Shown here piece by piece: positions 16,401-27,636 of a stretch of 64,000 bases of DNA. The stretch comes from Pratylenchus scribneri (taxonomy: Eukaryota > Nematoda > Chromadorea > Rhabditida > Pratylenchidae). Position 1 is the first letter of the stretch, and the number at the start of each line of letters is the position of its first letter. Under the pieces are notes generated by a model. That model did no database searches, was not told where the DNA came from, and was given only the letters and a program-made list of their open reading frames with translations. Location of the stretch: positions 310,001-374,000 of the forward strand of contig JAQSEB010000117.1 in NCBI GenBank assembly GCA_030063045.1, in the 5' to 3' direction. Both the position numbers and the translations under genes were made by a program.

Positions 16401-19400
16401 GTAGGAATGCCCAAAGTTAATTCATGAAAAATTGAATTATGCATGAATCATTATTATTTATTATTTAATGTTTTTATTTTAAATTTATTTTTTCAGTATT
16501 ATATATTTTTAAAAAAAAAACAGAATTTCGGAAAGGAGCACTTTTTGGCGAACCTGGAAAAATTCGCTAAAAATTTTAATAGCTTTCTAATCAAAAACTT
16601 CAATACTAAAGGAAAATGGCAATTTTGATTCGAAATTATATTTATTGATTTTTTTAGGGAATTTAAATCTTTCAAGTATTTAGTAAAATTTTTCAATCAT
16701 TTAAATAGATATAATGCGCGTTATGCTTTATGATTCATAACTAAAAATAATGAATGAACATTTTTTGGCAAAACATAATTTTATTGCAAAAATGATTATA
16801 AATTTTCCAATTCAGTAGAAAAGAACAAAATTACTATTTTAATTTAATTATATGGAGAAATTTGACAAATGTTGTTCCAAAAAAATGTAAAATCCAAATT
16901 TTGGTTGAGAAAATAAAAATGATTGGTGATTAAACAAATTGATAATTTGTTTTAGAGGAAAGTTTTGGTCAAAATTAATTATTGTCTTCAACATTCAATA
17001 ATTTCCACCATGTTCTTATTAGCAACTGATGTTGCAAGTATTGATCCATATTGGTCACTATCTCGTTTAACTCCTTTTGTATTTCCAGCATAGTCTACAC
17101 ATAATAATTTTTAAGCTGATTTATAATAAAATAATATTACCCAGGAAACAGAATTCGTCGATTTTCTTTTCCATCAATATTTCCATTTTTTCAAAAATTG
17201 CCTCCTCATAAAAATCACTTTTTGGAATAGACATTTCATGTCTTTTCGTAGTTAATATTATGGGGAAGAATTGGTCCATTAAATCTGTCGTTTCTATAAA
17301 TTAAAAAATTTTATAAGAACACATAATCAAAATTTGAATATTAATTCCGTGTTTATGTTGTTTTTGATTTTTTTAATTTAATTGAATTTTTCTTAAGCAA
17401 AATATCATGGTAAAAATAAAATGAAAAAAAACAAAAATTTCATTTTTTTAGGTTCTTGACTAAAATCAATTTATTTCCATAAAATCAATTAGCATCTATT
17501 AATGATTTTTATTATTTATAAATTATTACTCAAAAAAACAAATCTTAAGCGCTATTAAATTATATCTTTAGGAACATTAAAAGGCAAGAATAATAAATGA
17601 ATTTCCAGTTAAATACCTTCATTTCCAAACAATTCGAGTAACAAATCAATTAGGGCTGCTAAGCCCGCTCCAGTGGATGCAATTGTAGTTATGGTTTGTT
17701 GGGGATTAGCTTTCAATCTAGCTATAAAATTTTCTCCCCGCATTCGAAATGGTGAATCGATATGATGATTTGATAAACGAGTAGATGGGCGAGGTGGGCG
17801 CCTTGGCATTGGTCTTCCTCGCATTGGCATTCGCAAAAAACGTCCTTCCAACAGAATAAATACCATACAAAAAAAGACAAAAAGAATAATTTTTTGCATT
17901 TTTTATTTGAATTAGAATTCACTGAAAATATCAAAATATATTTTAATGTGAAATATATAAATAGGTAAAATGTTCCTTTTTTTGATTATTTGAAACTGAA
18001 CAGAATAATTAATGATAGGAAATCTCGAGGGTCAAATATGAGTGACCTTTGCCAATCAATAGAATGAAAGGACGGACACTGCCGGCCATCAACGGACAGA
18101 GGATAAATTAATGGGCAATAACCTTAACTAAAGCAAGGGCAATAGTAGGAGCAGATGGAAGAGGCATTGAGCGTTGTTGTTGGGTTGTAGGCGAGAGTAG
18201 ACGGCATATAATTCGGGAATGGTTGGATTTTATGTTGCCATTTGTTAACGTTAGTGCCCATTGGTTTATCCTCTGTCCATTGTTGGCCGGCAGTCAGTCC
18301 CTGTGAGCATAAAATCCAACCATTCCCGTCATCTATGCCGTCTACACTCGCCTACAACTCAACAACAACACTCAATGCCTCTTCCATCTGCTCCTTCTAT
18401 TTCTCTGCTACGATGGTTGTGTTTGAAATTACTATCCGATATCTTCAGATAATTTAGCCCAAATTCTTCCTATTTCCTCTCATCAAAACAAAAAAAGGAA
18501 TCTTTATCTGCATTAAATTAAATATTTGATTTATAATTTTATATATTATTTCAACCAGGAATAAATTCCAATTGCAATGAAATTGCTTGACAAAATATTA
18601 GACAAAGTTGAAAAAGATTTATTAAGTCGAAAATAGAATGAGACTTTTATTTTCAAAATAGATTAAGTTGGGAGGCATTTTACACAACTTGTAAATTAAG
18701 GTCAATAATGTAAATTCTTTTTAAGCTAATTTACGAATTATGTTATTTCTTATTATATCGATTTCGATTTTATCGATTGACTTTGTATATGGAGTTCGAA
18801 CAACAAAAGGCGCGGATTTAATGCTACATGAAGGCTATGAATATAGAAAAAAAACTGGCGATAATGCAATCATTGCAGATGGCACAATACAAGTATGGAT
18901 GTGCCCAATAAAAACTTGCAATGGCCGTTTGCATACACCAGTAGGATCTGAAGTTGTATTACGTATTGTAACACAACACAATCATCCACCACAAACTGAC
19001 ACACACGTTGTGAGTCAAAATCGAAAAATTTTATTTGATAATTTTTATTATAAATATGTATTCCTAAAATTTAATATTGAATCATAGCAAAGAAATTGCA
19101 AATTACTCTGAAATTCATTCAAAATAATGGGCGATTTTTTAAATTCAATTCACAATTATACGGAAAAAATTTTTATTGAGAGGAAGAAATGTCTATATTT
19201 TTCCTCTACCCTAATTTATAGATCAATTTCATCTTATTGCATAAAATTTATTTTGCCTTTTTAATATTTTTAGTTATTCTATTTTTCCTTAATTTTCTTT
19301 CAATTTTTTTTGTTTTCCCTATAGTCAGAACAAAGCAAAATTGCTCTATTTCTTTTAATTGCGTATATTTCCTTTCCACCATATTCCCTTTATCAATAGA

Positions 19401-22400
19401 GAGTATTATTTTCACAATAAAAATTGCTTTCAGTTCAATCTGATTTGCATTGGAAAAAATTAATAATTATCGAGGTCAATTTGGTTTATTTATTTAGCAT
19501 CATAAATTAATCGAGGCATTACCAATCCTCAAGGATCCTATACAATTTCTTTTTAATTATGATTTAATCTTCATTTTAAAATATCGTTATTCTATCGATT
19601 TTTATTGGAAAATCACATATTTTATAAAATTTTTTATCATTAAATTAAATAAGAAAATATTTTTTCAAAGAATTCAAAAGCAAAACACTTGTGAATTATT
19701 GCTTTATTGATGAGCTAGGGATAAAAATATATTTATACTTTAACAAATACTAGGAACTATTGTTAAAAGATCTTTATTAACTTTTTCGGCAGATAAAATC
19801 ACATAATAAGCCTTTCATTTACTGATAATTATATGAAAATATCATACTCTTTAATTTTAATGAGACAAAAGGCAAATCTTGGCGGGCACTATTTAATAAA
19901 ATTTGTTAAAATTCTTAATAAAAATTAATAAAATTGATTTAATAAAGTATGAAATGAAATATTTATGAATTTTACTATAAAGGTTCGTGAACGCAAGGAG
20001 CAAATTAAAGAAACTGCAGTGGTAAATCCAAATGCTCCTCCTAGAGAGATTTTTATGCAATCACGTCAAGGACTAACCGATGAACAAATAAATTTGATGC
20101 CATCATATTCAGCGAGTCAACGTCAAATAGAACTCCAAAGAGAAATTCCAGGCCGTTTGGATGTTGATAAACGAGAAATTTTTGAGATCGTCATACAGGT
20201 AGGATTCTATTTCAATTAATGATAATAAAATACGAAAATCCACTATTAAATTAAAATAGACAATCATTAATACACTTCGGGATTCAGAATATTTTAATTG
20301 AGTAAAATTATTTAGATTATGATAAAAAACGCAATATTTTACTTATTCGGACGTTGAATTGTTTAGTCTTCTTACCCGGAGAAAAGCTGCCAAGTTATAA
20401 AGCCAAAATTATTAAATTTTAGGCAATTTAGTATTTTTGATTATTCAATCAACTTATTTAAATAAGTTACTTTAATATTTATTTTTTTGAGTTTTGACAT
20501 TATATAAGTTTGCTATTTGCTCACAAATAACGTAGATGATTTTTTCATTCCTGAATATTTTTAACTATATTATTTAAACAGTTTTTGGACTATTAATTTC
20601 TGAAGAATCATTATAGTTTTCTCAAATATGCTCTGAAAATAAAAAATATACCAATAAAATGAGCAAATCCCAAAATTTAGATTATTAAATGTAAATGTAT
20701 AAAGCTACGTTAAATATAAAAAATGTATCAATGTTTAGAATGAATTTGCGAATGATCACGAAGGAAATTTGTTTTTTCTTTACGATAGCCGTGAGACAGA
20801 ACCCGAGGAAGTTGTTTTTTTTATATTCGCAACAGAAAGAGGACTGCAAAGATTGAGGCAGTATCGGAATTGGAATTCAGACGGTACTTTTAAGGCAAGT
20901 TTTATGTTAAATCTATTTTTTATAGGAGTATTCATTAGATATTAATTCAATTTTTAGCAATCCAAAAGAAATTTTTTAACATTGAAACAATAAATTAAAT
21001 ACGATAAATATGAATTTTACATTTCATAGACTCTCTAGTGTGGGCTTCTAATGTAGTGTGAGCTTTAAAAAGAGGATTTACGGTATAAATAAATTTTTAA
21101 AAAGGAGATTCATTTATAGAAAATAGTTTTTAGGTTGCTTCTAATAATTTCTTACAACTTTACACACTCAATATAATTATTGAGCATTCTGCAATACCAG
21201 CCGCTTTCATATTAATGGGGAACAAAGCCTATGATACTTACCGTCGCGTTTTTACGGTAATTAATCAGCATATGAACGGCATAGTACCATTATCAGTCAT
21301 CATGGATTTTGAGCAAGGTCAAAATTTCATTCTACTAATTTAAATTTTGAATTAAGCACCCAAAAGAGCATATTTGGAGATTTGGCCACAGGTGCAGATA
21401 AAGATGTGCCTCTTTCATCTATCGCAGAGTATAATTAGACGAGTACAAGTAAAAATTTTAAAATATTTATACCAAAAAAAATATAAACTTTTTATTTAAT
21501 AATTAAAATTGTTTAACCATATTAATAGTAAATTTTATTTATGTTTTCTGAATACAAAATTATTAAGAGGACCGGACTTATCGTCCAATATCAACATAAT
21601 GAACAATTACGCAAAAGCATACGTTCTATCGCTGCTTTATCTATGTTGCCAGAAAATATGGTCGCTAATTCTTTCAATATTTTACGGCAAAACTCACCAG
21701 CCGCCGCAGCACCAATATTTGAATACTTTGAGAAGTTAAAATAAATAGAAACATTTCTTATATTGAATAATAATTCAGTACATATATATCCAGAGGTCAG
21801 CAAGATCCTCTTTTTCCCATACCTAGCTGGAATCATCATGCAACGGTTTTAGCTGACCAATGCCGTACTAACAATGCAATTGAAGGCCAGTGTCCTTTCC
21901 TTTTAACCCATCTGCCGATTTATTTAAAATGAGAATTTTCTCGAATTAATTTTAAATGATTTTTAAAATTTAATGCATTTTCTAAGCTACTTAAAATTAT
22001 TAAGTCTAAATTAGATTAAGCTAAATAATTTATGTAATTCTCAATAACGATATTGTTCTAACGAAAATTATGCTTTATTATTCCTGAAGAAGGGGATTGT
22101 GTATTTGTATAAAAATTATTATTTTTTTAGGATACCATCGAGCGTTGAAAAGTCGTTTTGCCAATCCAAAGCCTCTTCTTTCTAGGTTTGTTTATTTGAT
22201 TATTTAAAAACTTTATTTTGAAGAAAATATGTTGCCTCTATTAAACTAATATTTTTTATATATCGGATAATTTATTTTTTAATATATTAAAAAATTGAGC
22301 TCGAATAGTTTCATTTTTAAACTACTACGTATCCAAATAAGACTAGCCATTTTAGTCTCGCAATAATATAACATATTTAAAATGCAGAGTTCATATATGA

Positions 22401-25400
22401 GTGGATTCCATTGGGAAGAGCTGCTGATCTATCGCACTTAATGTGTATTGAGATGTGAAGGCAGAGCAAAAATAGGATTCCACTCAGAAATGCTCGTAGT
22501 TTCGAATCGTTTTTTTGTGGAAACTAATTTATTTTAATTTTTACATTGAAATAATTACTTAATCATATTCGCCTATGAAAACATTTTGATTATTTTATAA
22601 TTATGCTGAATAAAATTTGAAATTTTTGACATAAAATAAAGCCCACCCCTTGGCAAATTTAGGTCACGGGTTAAAATCTGTTCGGATAATTTTTATGTCT
22701 TTATTATCATTTTTATACATTTTTTTTTCTATTAAAAACAAATAATTTTAACAAAAATTAACTTACGGATTACATTCAATGTGCTAGTCTTACCAAAATA
22801 TTTATTAAAGATTGATCATGGTGTTGAAGGACGAGGAGCGATTTATGCATGATCGTTTGCATTTATATGAAATGGATCCAACGCGTGGTATTTCAACTAG
22901 GCCCAGATCCCCAACATATATAAGAAATGATGCCGCCATAAAAGCACTCGTTGAACGATTTGATGGAATTCAGAATCCGACTAATGAACAGCTGCTTGTA
23001 CATTTGGGCGCTATACAATATAGAATGGCCCGTAACGATTTCGATAGATGGGATGATTGATGAATAAAAAATTATTTGAATTTGCATCAGTTTTGTCCAT
23101 TTTAGTAATAATAAAAATAAATTGTGAATAAATCGATTTTGAGTATGATGAGGATATTTTTCCTTAGTTGGGATTGGGACGCAAATTTCGGGACGCAAAA
23201 TTCGGGACGCAAAATTCGGGACGCAAGTTTCGGGACGAAAATTTCGGGACGCAAGTTTCGGGGACGCAATTTTCGGGACGCAAAATTCGGGGACGCAAGT
23301 TTCGGGACGCAAAATTCGGGGACGCAAGTTTCGGGACGCAAAATTCGGGACGCAAGTTTCGGCCAACCGGTAAAGAGAAGAAGGAAGGAAAATGAGTCAT
23401 CCAATTTATTTTTTGGATCGATGCCGGAAATAATTGGTTGAATCAGCGAAAATCTTATTTATTAGGAAGAAGGATGGAAAGATGCGCGATCCACCAATTT
23501 GCATAAATCACTTAATATTTTTGCCTTTACCCCCTTTTTCCTAATGGAATGTTGATTACAAGCATGCCAATTGGAATGTGGGGAGAAGGGCGAGGAGAAT
23601 TGAAATGACTGTGAAAGATTGGAGGAAAGAAGAATTCCTTTCGCCCCTTTTAGCTATTCCTCCTCCATTGCCTGACTGACTACCTATTCATTCGATCGTC
23701 ATTCGTCACCGTCAGCAGCCAGTCAGGTCCTTCGGTTGGTTGGATAGATGGATAGTTAGGTCGTGCCCTTGGCCTTTCCCTTCCCCTTGATTGAGAATGT
23801 GGGGAATGGAGGCAGAAAAGAGGATTGGTTTGGGTGGGGAACGGTTAGGCACTCCCGGGAATAAATGTTCTTAGGATAAAGAATTGCCCCCTCTGCGCTA
23901 ATTCTCTCTCTGGTCGAGAAAGAAGTTTTTTGATTTGTAGTTTGATGAGGAAAAAGTGGGCGGGGGATAAAAACCGCTGTAGCCCAAAATACAATTACAA
24001 TCGCAAATCAGAATTTACAATCGCAATAGAGAATTTAGAATTAGGTACATTCGCAAATCATATTTTAAAAAAGCGGTTCCAAAACCAAGTAAGAAAATAC
24101 AAAAAAAGCAGTTCAAAAACCAAGTAAGAAAATACAAAAAAAAGCAGTTCAAAAACCAAGTAAGAAAATACAAAAAAAGCAGTTCAAAAACCAAGTAAGA
24201 AAATTCAAAAAAAGCAGTTCCAAAACCAAGTAAGAAAATACAAAAAAAAGCAGTTCAAAAACCAAGTAAGAAAATTCAAAAAAAGCAGTTCCAAAACCAA
24301 GTAAGAAAATACAAAAAAAGCAGTTCCAAAACCAAGTAAGAAAATACAAAAAAAGCAGTTCAAAAACCAAGTAAGAAAATACAAAAAAAGCAGTTCAAAA
24401 ACCAAGTAAGAAAATACAAAAAAAGCAGTTCAAAAACCAAGTAAGAAAATTCAAAAAAAGCAGTTCAAAAACCAAGTAAGAAAATTCAAAAAAAGCAGTT
24501 CAAAAACCAAGTAAGAAAATTCAAAAAAAGCAGTTCAAAAACCAAGTAAGAAAATTCAAAAAAAGCAGTTCAAAAACCAAGTAAGAAAATTCAAAAAAAG
24601 CAGTTCAAAAACCAAGTAAGAAAATTCAAAAAAAGCAGTTCAAAAACCAAGTAAGAAAATTCAAAAAAAGCAGTTCAAAAACCAAGTAAGAAAATTCAAA
24701 AAAAGCAGTTCAAAAACCAAGTAAGAAAATTCAAAAAAAGCAGTTCAAAAACCAAGTAAGAAAATACAAAAAAAGCAGTTCAAAAACCAAGTAAGAAAAT
24801 TCAAAAAAAGCAGTTCAAAAACCAAGTAAGAAAATTCAAAAAAAGCAGTTCAAAAACCAAGTAAGAAAATTCAAAAAAAGCAGTTCAAAAACCAAGTAAG
24901 AAAATTCAAAAAAAGCAGTTCAAAAACCAAGTAAGAAAATTCAAAAAAAGCAGTTCAAAAACCAAGTAAGAAAATACAAAAAAAGCAGTTCAAAAACCAA
25001 GTAAGAAAATTCAAAAAAAGCAGTTCCAAAACCAAGTAAGAAAATACAAAAAAAGCAGTTCCAAAACCAAGTAAGAAAATACAAAAAAAGCAGTTCCAAA
25101 ACCAAGTAAGAAAATACAAAAAAAGCAGTTCAAAAACCAAGTAAGAAAATACAAAAAAAGCAGTTCAAAAACCAAGTAAGAAAATACAAAAAAAGCAGTT
25201 CAAAAACCAAGTAAGAAAATACAAAAAAAAGCAGTTCAAAAACCAAGTAAGAAAATACAAAAAAAAGCAGTTCAAAAACCAAGTAAGAAAATACAAAAAA
25301 AGCAGTTCAAAAACCAAGTAAGAAAATACAAAAAAAAGCAGTTCAAAAACCAAGTAAGAAAATACAAAAAAAGCAGTTCAAAAACCAAGTAAGAAAATAC

Positions 25401-26670
25401 AAAAAAAGCAGTTCAAAAACCAAGTAAGAAAATACAAAAAAAAGCAGTTCCAAAACCAAGTAAGAAAATACAAAAAAAGCAGTTCAAAAACCAAGTAAGA
25501 AAATACAAAAAAAGCAGTTCAAAAACCAAGTAAGAAAATACAAAAAAAGCAGTTCAAAAACCAAGTAAGAAAATACAAAAAAAGCAGTTCAAAAACCAAG
25601 TAAGAAAATACAAAAAAAAGCAGTTCAAAAACCAAGTAAGAAAATACAAAAAAAGCAGTTCAAAAACCAAGTAAGAAAATACAAAAAAAGTAGTTCCAAA
25701 ACCAAGTAAGAAAATACAAAAAAAGCAGTTCCAAAACCAAGTAAGAAAATACAAAAAAAGCAGTTCAAAAACCAAGTAAGAAAATTCAAAAAAAGCAGTT
25801 CAAAAACCAAGTAAGAAAATTCAAAAAAAGCAGTTCAAAAACCAAGTAAGAAAATTCAAAAAAAGCAGTTCAAAAACCAAGTAAGAAAATACAAAAAAAG
25901 CAGTTCAAAAACCAAGTAAGAAAATTCAAAAAAAGCAGTTCAAAAACCAAGTAAGAAAATACAAAAAAAGCAGTTCCAAAACCAAGTAAGAAAATACAAA
26001 AAAAGCAGTTCAAAAACCAAGTAAGAAAATTCAAAAAAAGCAGTTCAAAAACCAAGTAAGAAAATACAAAAAAAGCAGTTCAAAAACCAAGTAAGAAAAT
26101 TCAAAAAAAGCAGTTCAAAAACCAAGTAAGAAAATACAAAAAAAGCAGTTCCAAAACCAAGTAAGAAAATACAAAAAAAGCAGTTCAAAAACCAAGTAAG
26201 AAAATACAAAAAAAGCAGTTCCAAAACCAAGTAAGAAAATACAAAAAAAGCAGTTCCAAAACCAAGTAAGAAAATACTTCAAAAACAAGATAACTCGCAA
26301 ATCAGAATTACAATCCCAACTGGATTTGTAGCCGAAAAAATGAAAATTGGATAAAACAACGGTTCCGCCCTTCCAATAAATAAATCCATTAAAATTAAAC
26401 GTAAGGAGGAAGGAAGGGGGACCATTTGGTTTGATTTATTTGATTGAATGGATTCACCTGCGCAAATTGTGAAGAAGTAAATGGCTGTTGAATGGATTGC
26501 AAGGTTGAAATGGGATTTGATGCAGCCAATTGTGCCATTCGGGCTGCCGGGGAGGAGAATTCATCCGCCAATCGTCCATTTCCATTGGCATTATTCCAAT
26601 GTTCAAAGAGTTTTCGACTGGCCGCCCTATTCCGATGTGCATTTGTTAATGTGTCATCATGGTAGTCCAT
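13479..26670 (-). CDS. shrm-1: Shroom-like actin/Rho-kinase scaffold
   Basis: Proposed exon order on the minus strand: 26670-26458 (ATG, MDYHDDTLTNAHRNRAAS), then from 15666 (HSSPSSKPPPMTTTNIF), a Gln/Asn-rich exon, and further exons to TGA at 13479. The middle is low complexity with proline motifs (RHRSMSVISSC, PIPPPLPPKK). The C-terminal coiled-coil region contains SIESLGKKAAEREQDRQLL, LNRLNLFLIEVEKITELEAF and LEERLRDVRNLIDSLEAICL. It resembles the Shroom ASD2 domain, which binds Rho kinase to drive apical constriction. No PDZ domain is seen. Exons 13703-14139 and 14855-15636 join in frame. One intron (14972-14856) uses a GC donor, CAG/GCAAGC. The donor of the exon ending near 15455 is unclear. 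Linking the 26.5-kb exon across a 10.8-kb intron is inference from matching phase and strand. Confidence 0.65.
15856..16008 (+). repeat. Left TIR: 14-bp minisatellite (about 10 units)
   Basis: Tandem GCGTCCCGAAATTT with variants GCGTCCCGAATTTT and GCGTCCCGAAACTT, plus one 15-bp unit with an extra C. It begins CGAAACTTGCGTCCC after the terminal GGTAGTG and ends GCGTCCCAATTGGG. Confidence 0.95.
16009..16987. other. MULE interior, no gene seen
   Basis: AT-rich DNA between the left TIR and the secreted-protein gene. Runs of A or T break all frames. No convincing exon found. Confidence 0.5.
16988..17899 (-). CDS. Secreted protein carried inside the MULE
   Basis: Three exons: 17899-17617, 17293-17141 and 17094-16988. 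They join with GT-AG introns in matching phase to 181 codons including stop. The N-terminus MQKIILFVFFCMVFILLEG is a clear signal peptide. It is followed by a very basic, Pro-rich segment (RFLRMPMRGRPMPRRPPRPS) and a hydrophobic stretch near residues 70-92 (TITTIASTGAGLAALIDLLL). The tail is mixed and ends NMVEIIEC. Only two cysteines are seen in the mature protein, both near the end. I recognise no family. It lies divergent from the transposase gene with 840 bp between start codons. It could be a passenger, a secreted effector or a transposon accessory gene. The coding structure is well supported; the function is not. Confidence 0.7.
18078..18402. repeat. Interleaved inverted repeats between divergent genes
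   Basis: Arm A (18078-18116, ACTGCCGGCCATCAACGGAC and on) is inverted at A' (18255-18293) with about 35 of 40 bases identical. Arm B (18141-18234, including GCAGATGGAAGAGGCATTGA) is inverted at B' (18308-18402). The order is A, B, A', B', so the two inverted repeats overlap rather than nest. They sit in the 840-bp spacer between the secreted-protein and transposase start codons. Confidence 0.85.
18740..23060 (+). CDS. FLYWCH zinc finger / MULE transposase
   Basis: Nine exons join with no stop or phase break to 498 residues: 18740-19009, 19983-20198, 20739-20894, 21134-21317, 21357-21448, 21568-21734, 21779-21885, 22131-22185 and 22811-23060. The N-terminal FLYWCH zinc finger shows GYEYRKK, VWMCPIKTCNGRLHT and QHNHPPQTD. 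The MULE catalytic core has all expected acidic positions: WNSDGTFK (D), VIMDFEQ (D) and RTNNAIEGYHRALK (E). It also has the C-x2-H motif KMCLFHLSQ. Two introns start with GC: after 20894 (AAG/GCAAGT) and after 21885 (AAG/GCCAGT). Residues 1-18 resemble a signal peptide, which may be chance since the FLYWCH domain starts just after. Given the TIRs and target duplication around it, this is most likely the element's own transposase. It could also have been recruited as a host gene. Confidence 0.85.
23176..23368 (-). repeat. Right TIR: 14-bp minisatellite (about 13 units)
   Basis: Tandem GGGACGCAAATTTC with variants GGGACGCAAAATTC and GGGACGCAAGTTTC, and several 15-bp units with an extra G. It is the same unit as at 15856-16008 in opposite orientation. 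The outer edge reads CGCAAGTTTCGGCCAACC. Confidence 0.95.
23377..24065. other. Intronic/intergenic, no gene seen
   Basis: Unique-looking DNA between the MULE and the 35-bp array. Near 23990-24060 it contains fragments of the 25-bp minisatellite unit (CGCAAATCAGAATTTACAAT). No convincing exon found. Confidence 0.5.
24072..26277 (+). repeat. 35-bp minisatellite array (about 63 units)
   Basis: Tandem unit GCAGTTCAAAAACCAAGTAA followed by GAAAATACAAAAAAA. Variants are TTCC for TTCA, ATTC for ATAC, and one extra A. Identity between units is very high, so the array is young or homogenised. Copies of the 25-bp unit from the first array border it on both sides (23990-24020 and 26296-26314). Long frames through it are artefacts. 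Confidence 0.97.
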
Positions 26671-27636
26671 TCTGAAATATTTTTTTATTTAATTGTTTAA
26701 ATTGATGTGATGTTTTTTGGACAAAAAATGGCCGATTATTGTATTTGGCGAACCAACAAATTGGAGGAGGAGGAATTGAATGGATTAGAGGGAGGTGGAA
26801 CAGCCACAACATTGGTAAACAAATAAGGGGCCCATCCCATACTAATGGTGGATACTGGATACTAATCGTGCAGAGCACAACATTGAGGGATGAGGGAGGA
26901 GATGGATGGTTGGAAAGGCTAATAATAATAAAATGCTTTTCGGATTTGGACCAGAAAGCAGAGTAAAAGGCCTTTGGGAAGAGAATGTCCACCCACCCCT
27001 ACATATGAAAGGTGAAATGACAATTGTTGGTTGGAAGGTTGGGTCAGTCGGTGTGTGAATGAGGCAATGTGTAAGGGAAGGAAGAGAGGCGTTGGGCCGA
27101 GATGGTGGTCATTTTCTTCTCATCAAAAATAAAGTTGTTCTGCTTTGTCGATGGATTTGAGATGGAAGAAAAGCAAAGTCGGGAAATATGAGCCATTCCT
27201 CCTCCCCACCATCGTGCGCAATTCCCTCCCTCCCTTCCACCTTGCCTACACCACAATCCACCACCAATCCTCCTTCTCGCCAATTCGCCTCAACCAACCA
27301 ACCAGCCGCCAGATTAATCGCCAGTCGGCATTCCCTCCTTCCTATTTTCCCTCAATTTGACCATACCACCTTCCTCCTCTTCAGCGTCCATTCATTCATT
27401 TCTTTTATGCTCGCCACCACCCTTTCCCATTTTCTTCCATTTTCTGAATATTTTCGCCTATTCAATCTAAACTAATAAGGAAAAGCACAAATGTGGAGGG
27501 GGGAGGACGGAGGAGTAAATTATTTTGTGGTTGTAGTTTAAGCTTATTTTATGATTTTAGTTGGTCAAGTGGATGTCAATCAATGATGGATTTTTTTAAA
27601 ATTTATGCAAATATCAAAATCAATAAATTAACCTTT
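26671..27636. other. Intergenic, no gene seen
   Basis: Between the presumed Shroom 5' exon and the p52 3' end. There are pyrimidine-rich stretches near 27200-27350 but no supported exon. It may hold the Shroom promoter. The 5' exon is preceded by a splice acceptor (TTTCAG/A-ATG), so an upstream non-coding exon or a spliced leader is possible. Confidence 0.45.

Larger units (their letters stand above)
15856..23368. mobile_element. Mutator-like element with minisatellite TIRs
   Basis: A 7513-bp element lying in the proposed large Shroom intron. Its ends are GGTAGTGCGAAACTTGCG on the left and, reversed, GGTTGGCCGAAACTTGCG on the right (15 of 18 identical). They are flanked by the same 8 bases, GGTAAAGA (15848-15855 and 23369-23376), as a target-site duplication. 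Both ends continue into arrays of the same 14-bp unit in inverted orientation. Both arrays finish on the inner side with GCGTCCCAAT. Inside are a FLYWCH-MULE transposase gene (plus) and a secreted-protein gene (minus). MULE-type transposases usually give 8-11 bp duplications, which fits. Confidence 0.85.

Noticed and set aside
22380..22500. GAGTGGATTCC / GGATTCCACTC pair as a transposon
   Set aside because: Only an 11-bp dyad around about 90 bp inside a MULE intron, with no target duplication seen.
24072..26277. CRISPR-like array
   Set aside because: Units are directly adjacent with no unique spacers, and the genome is eukaryotic.
24149..26300. Series of Phe/Leu-rich hydrophobic frames, membrane-protein like
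   Set aside because: Translation of the 35-bp array on the minus strand. The apparent helices come from poly-A runs.
26696..27475. Mutually overlapping ORFs on both strands
   Set aside because: Open frames arise from CCT/AGG-rich DNA. None shows motifs or intron structure.
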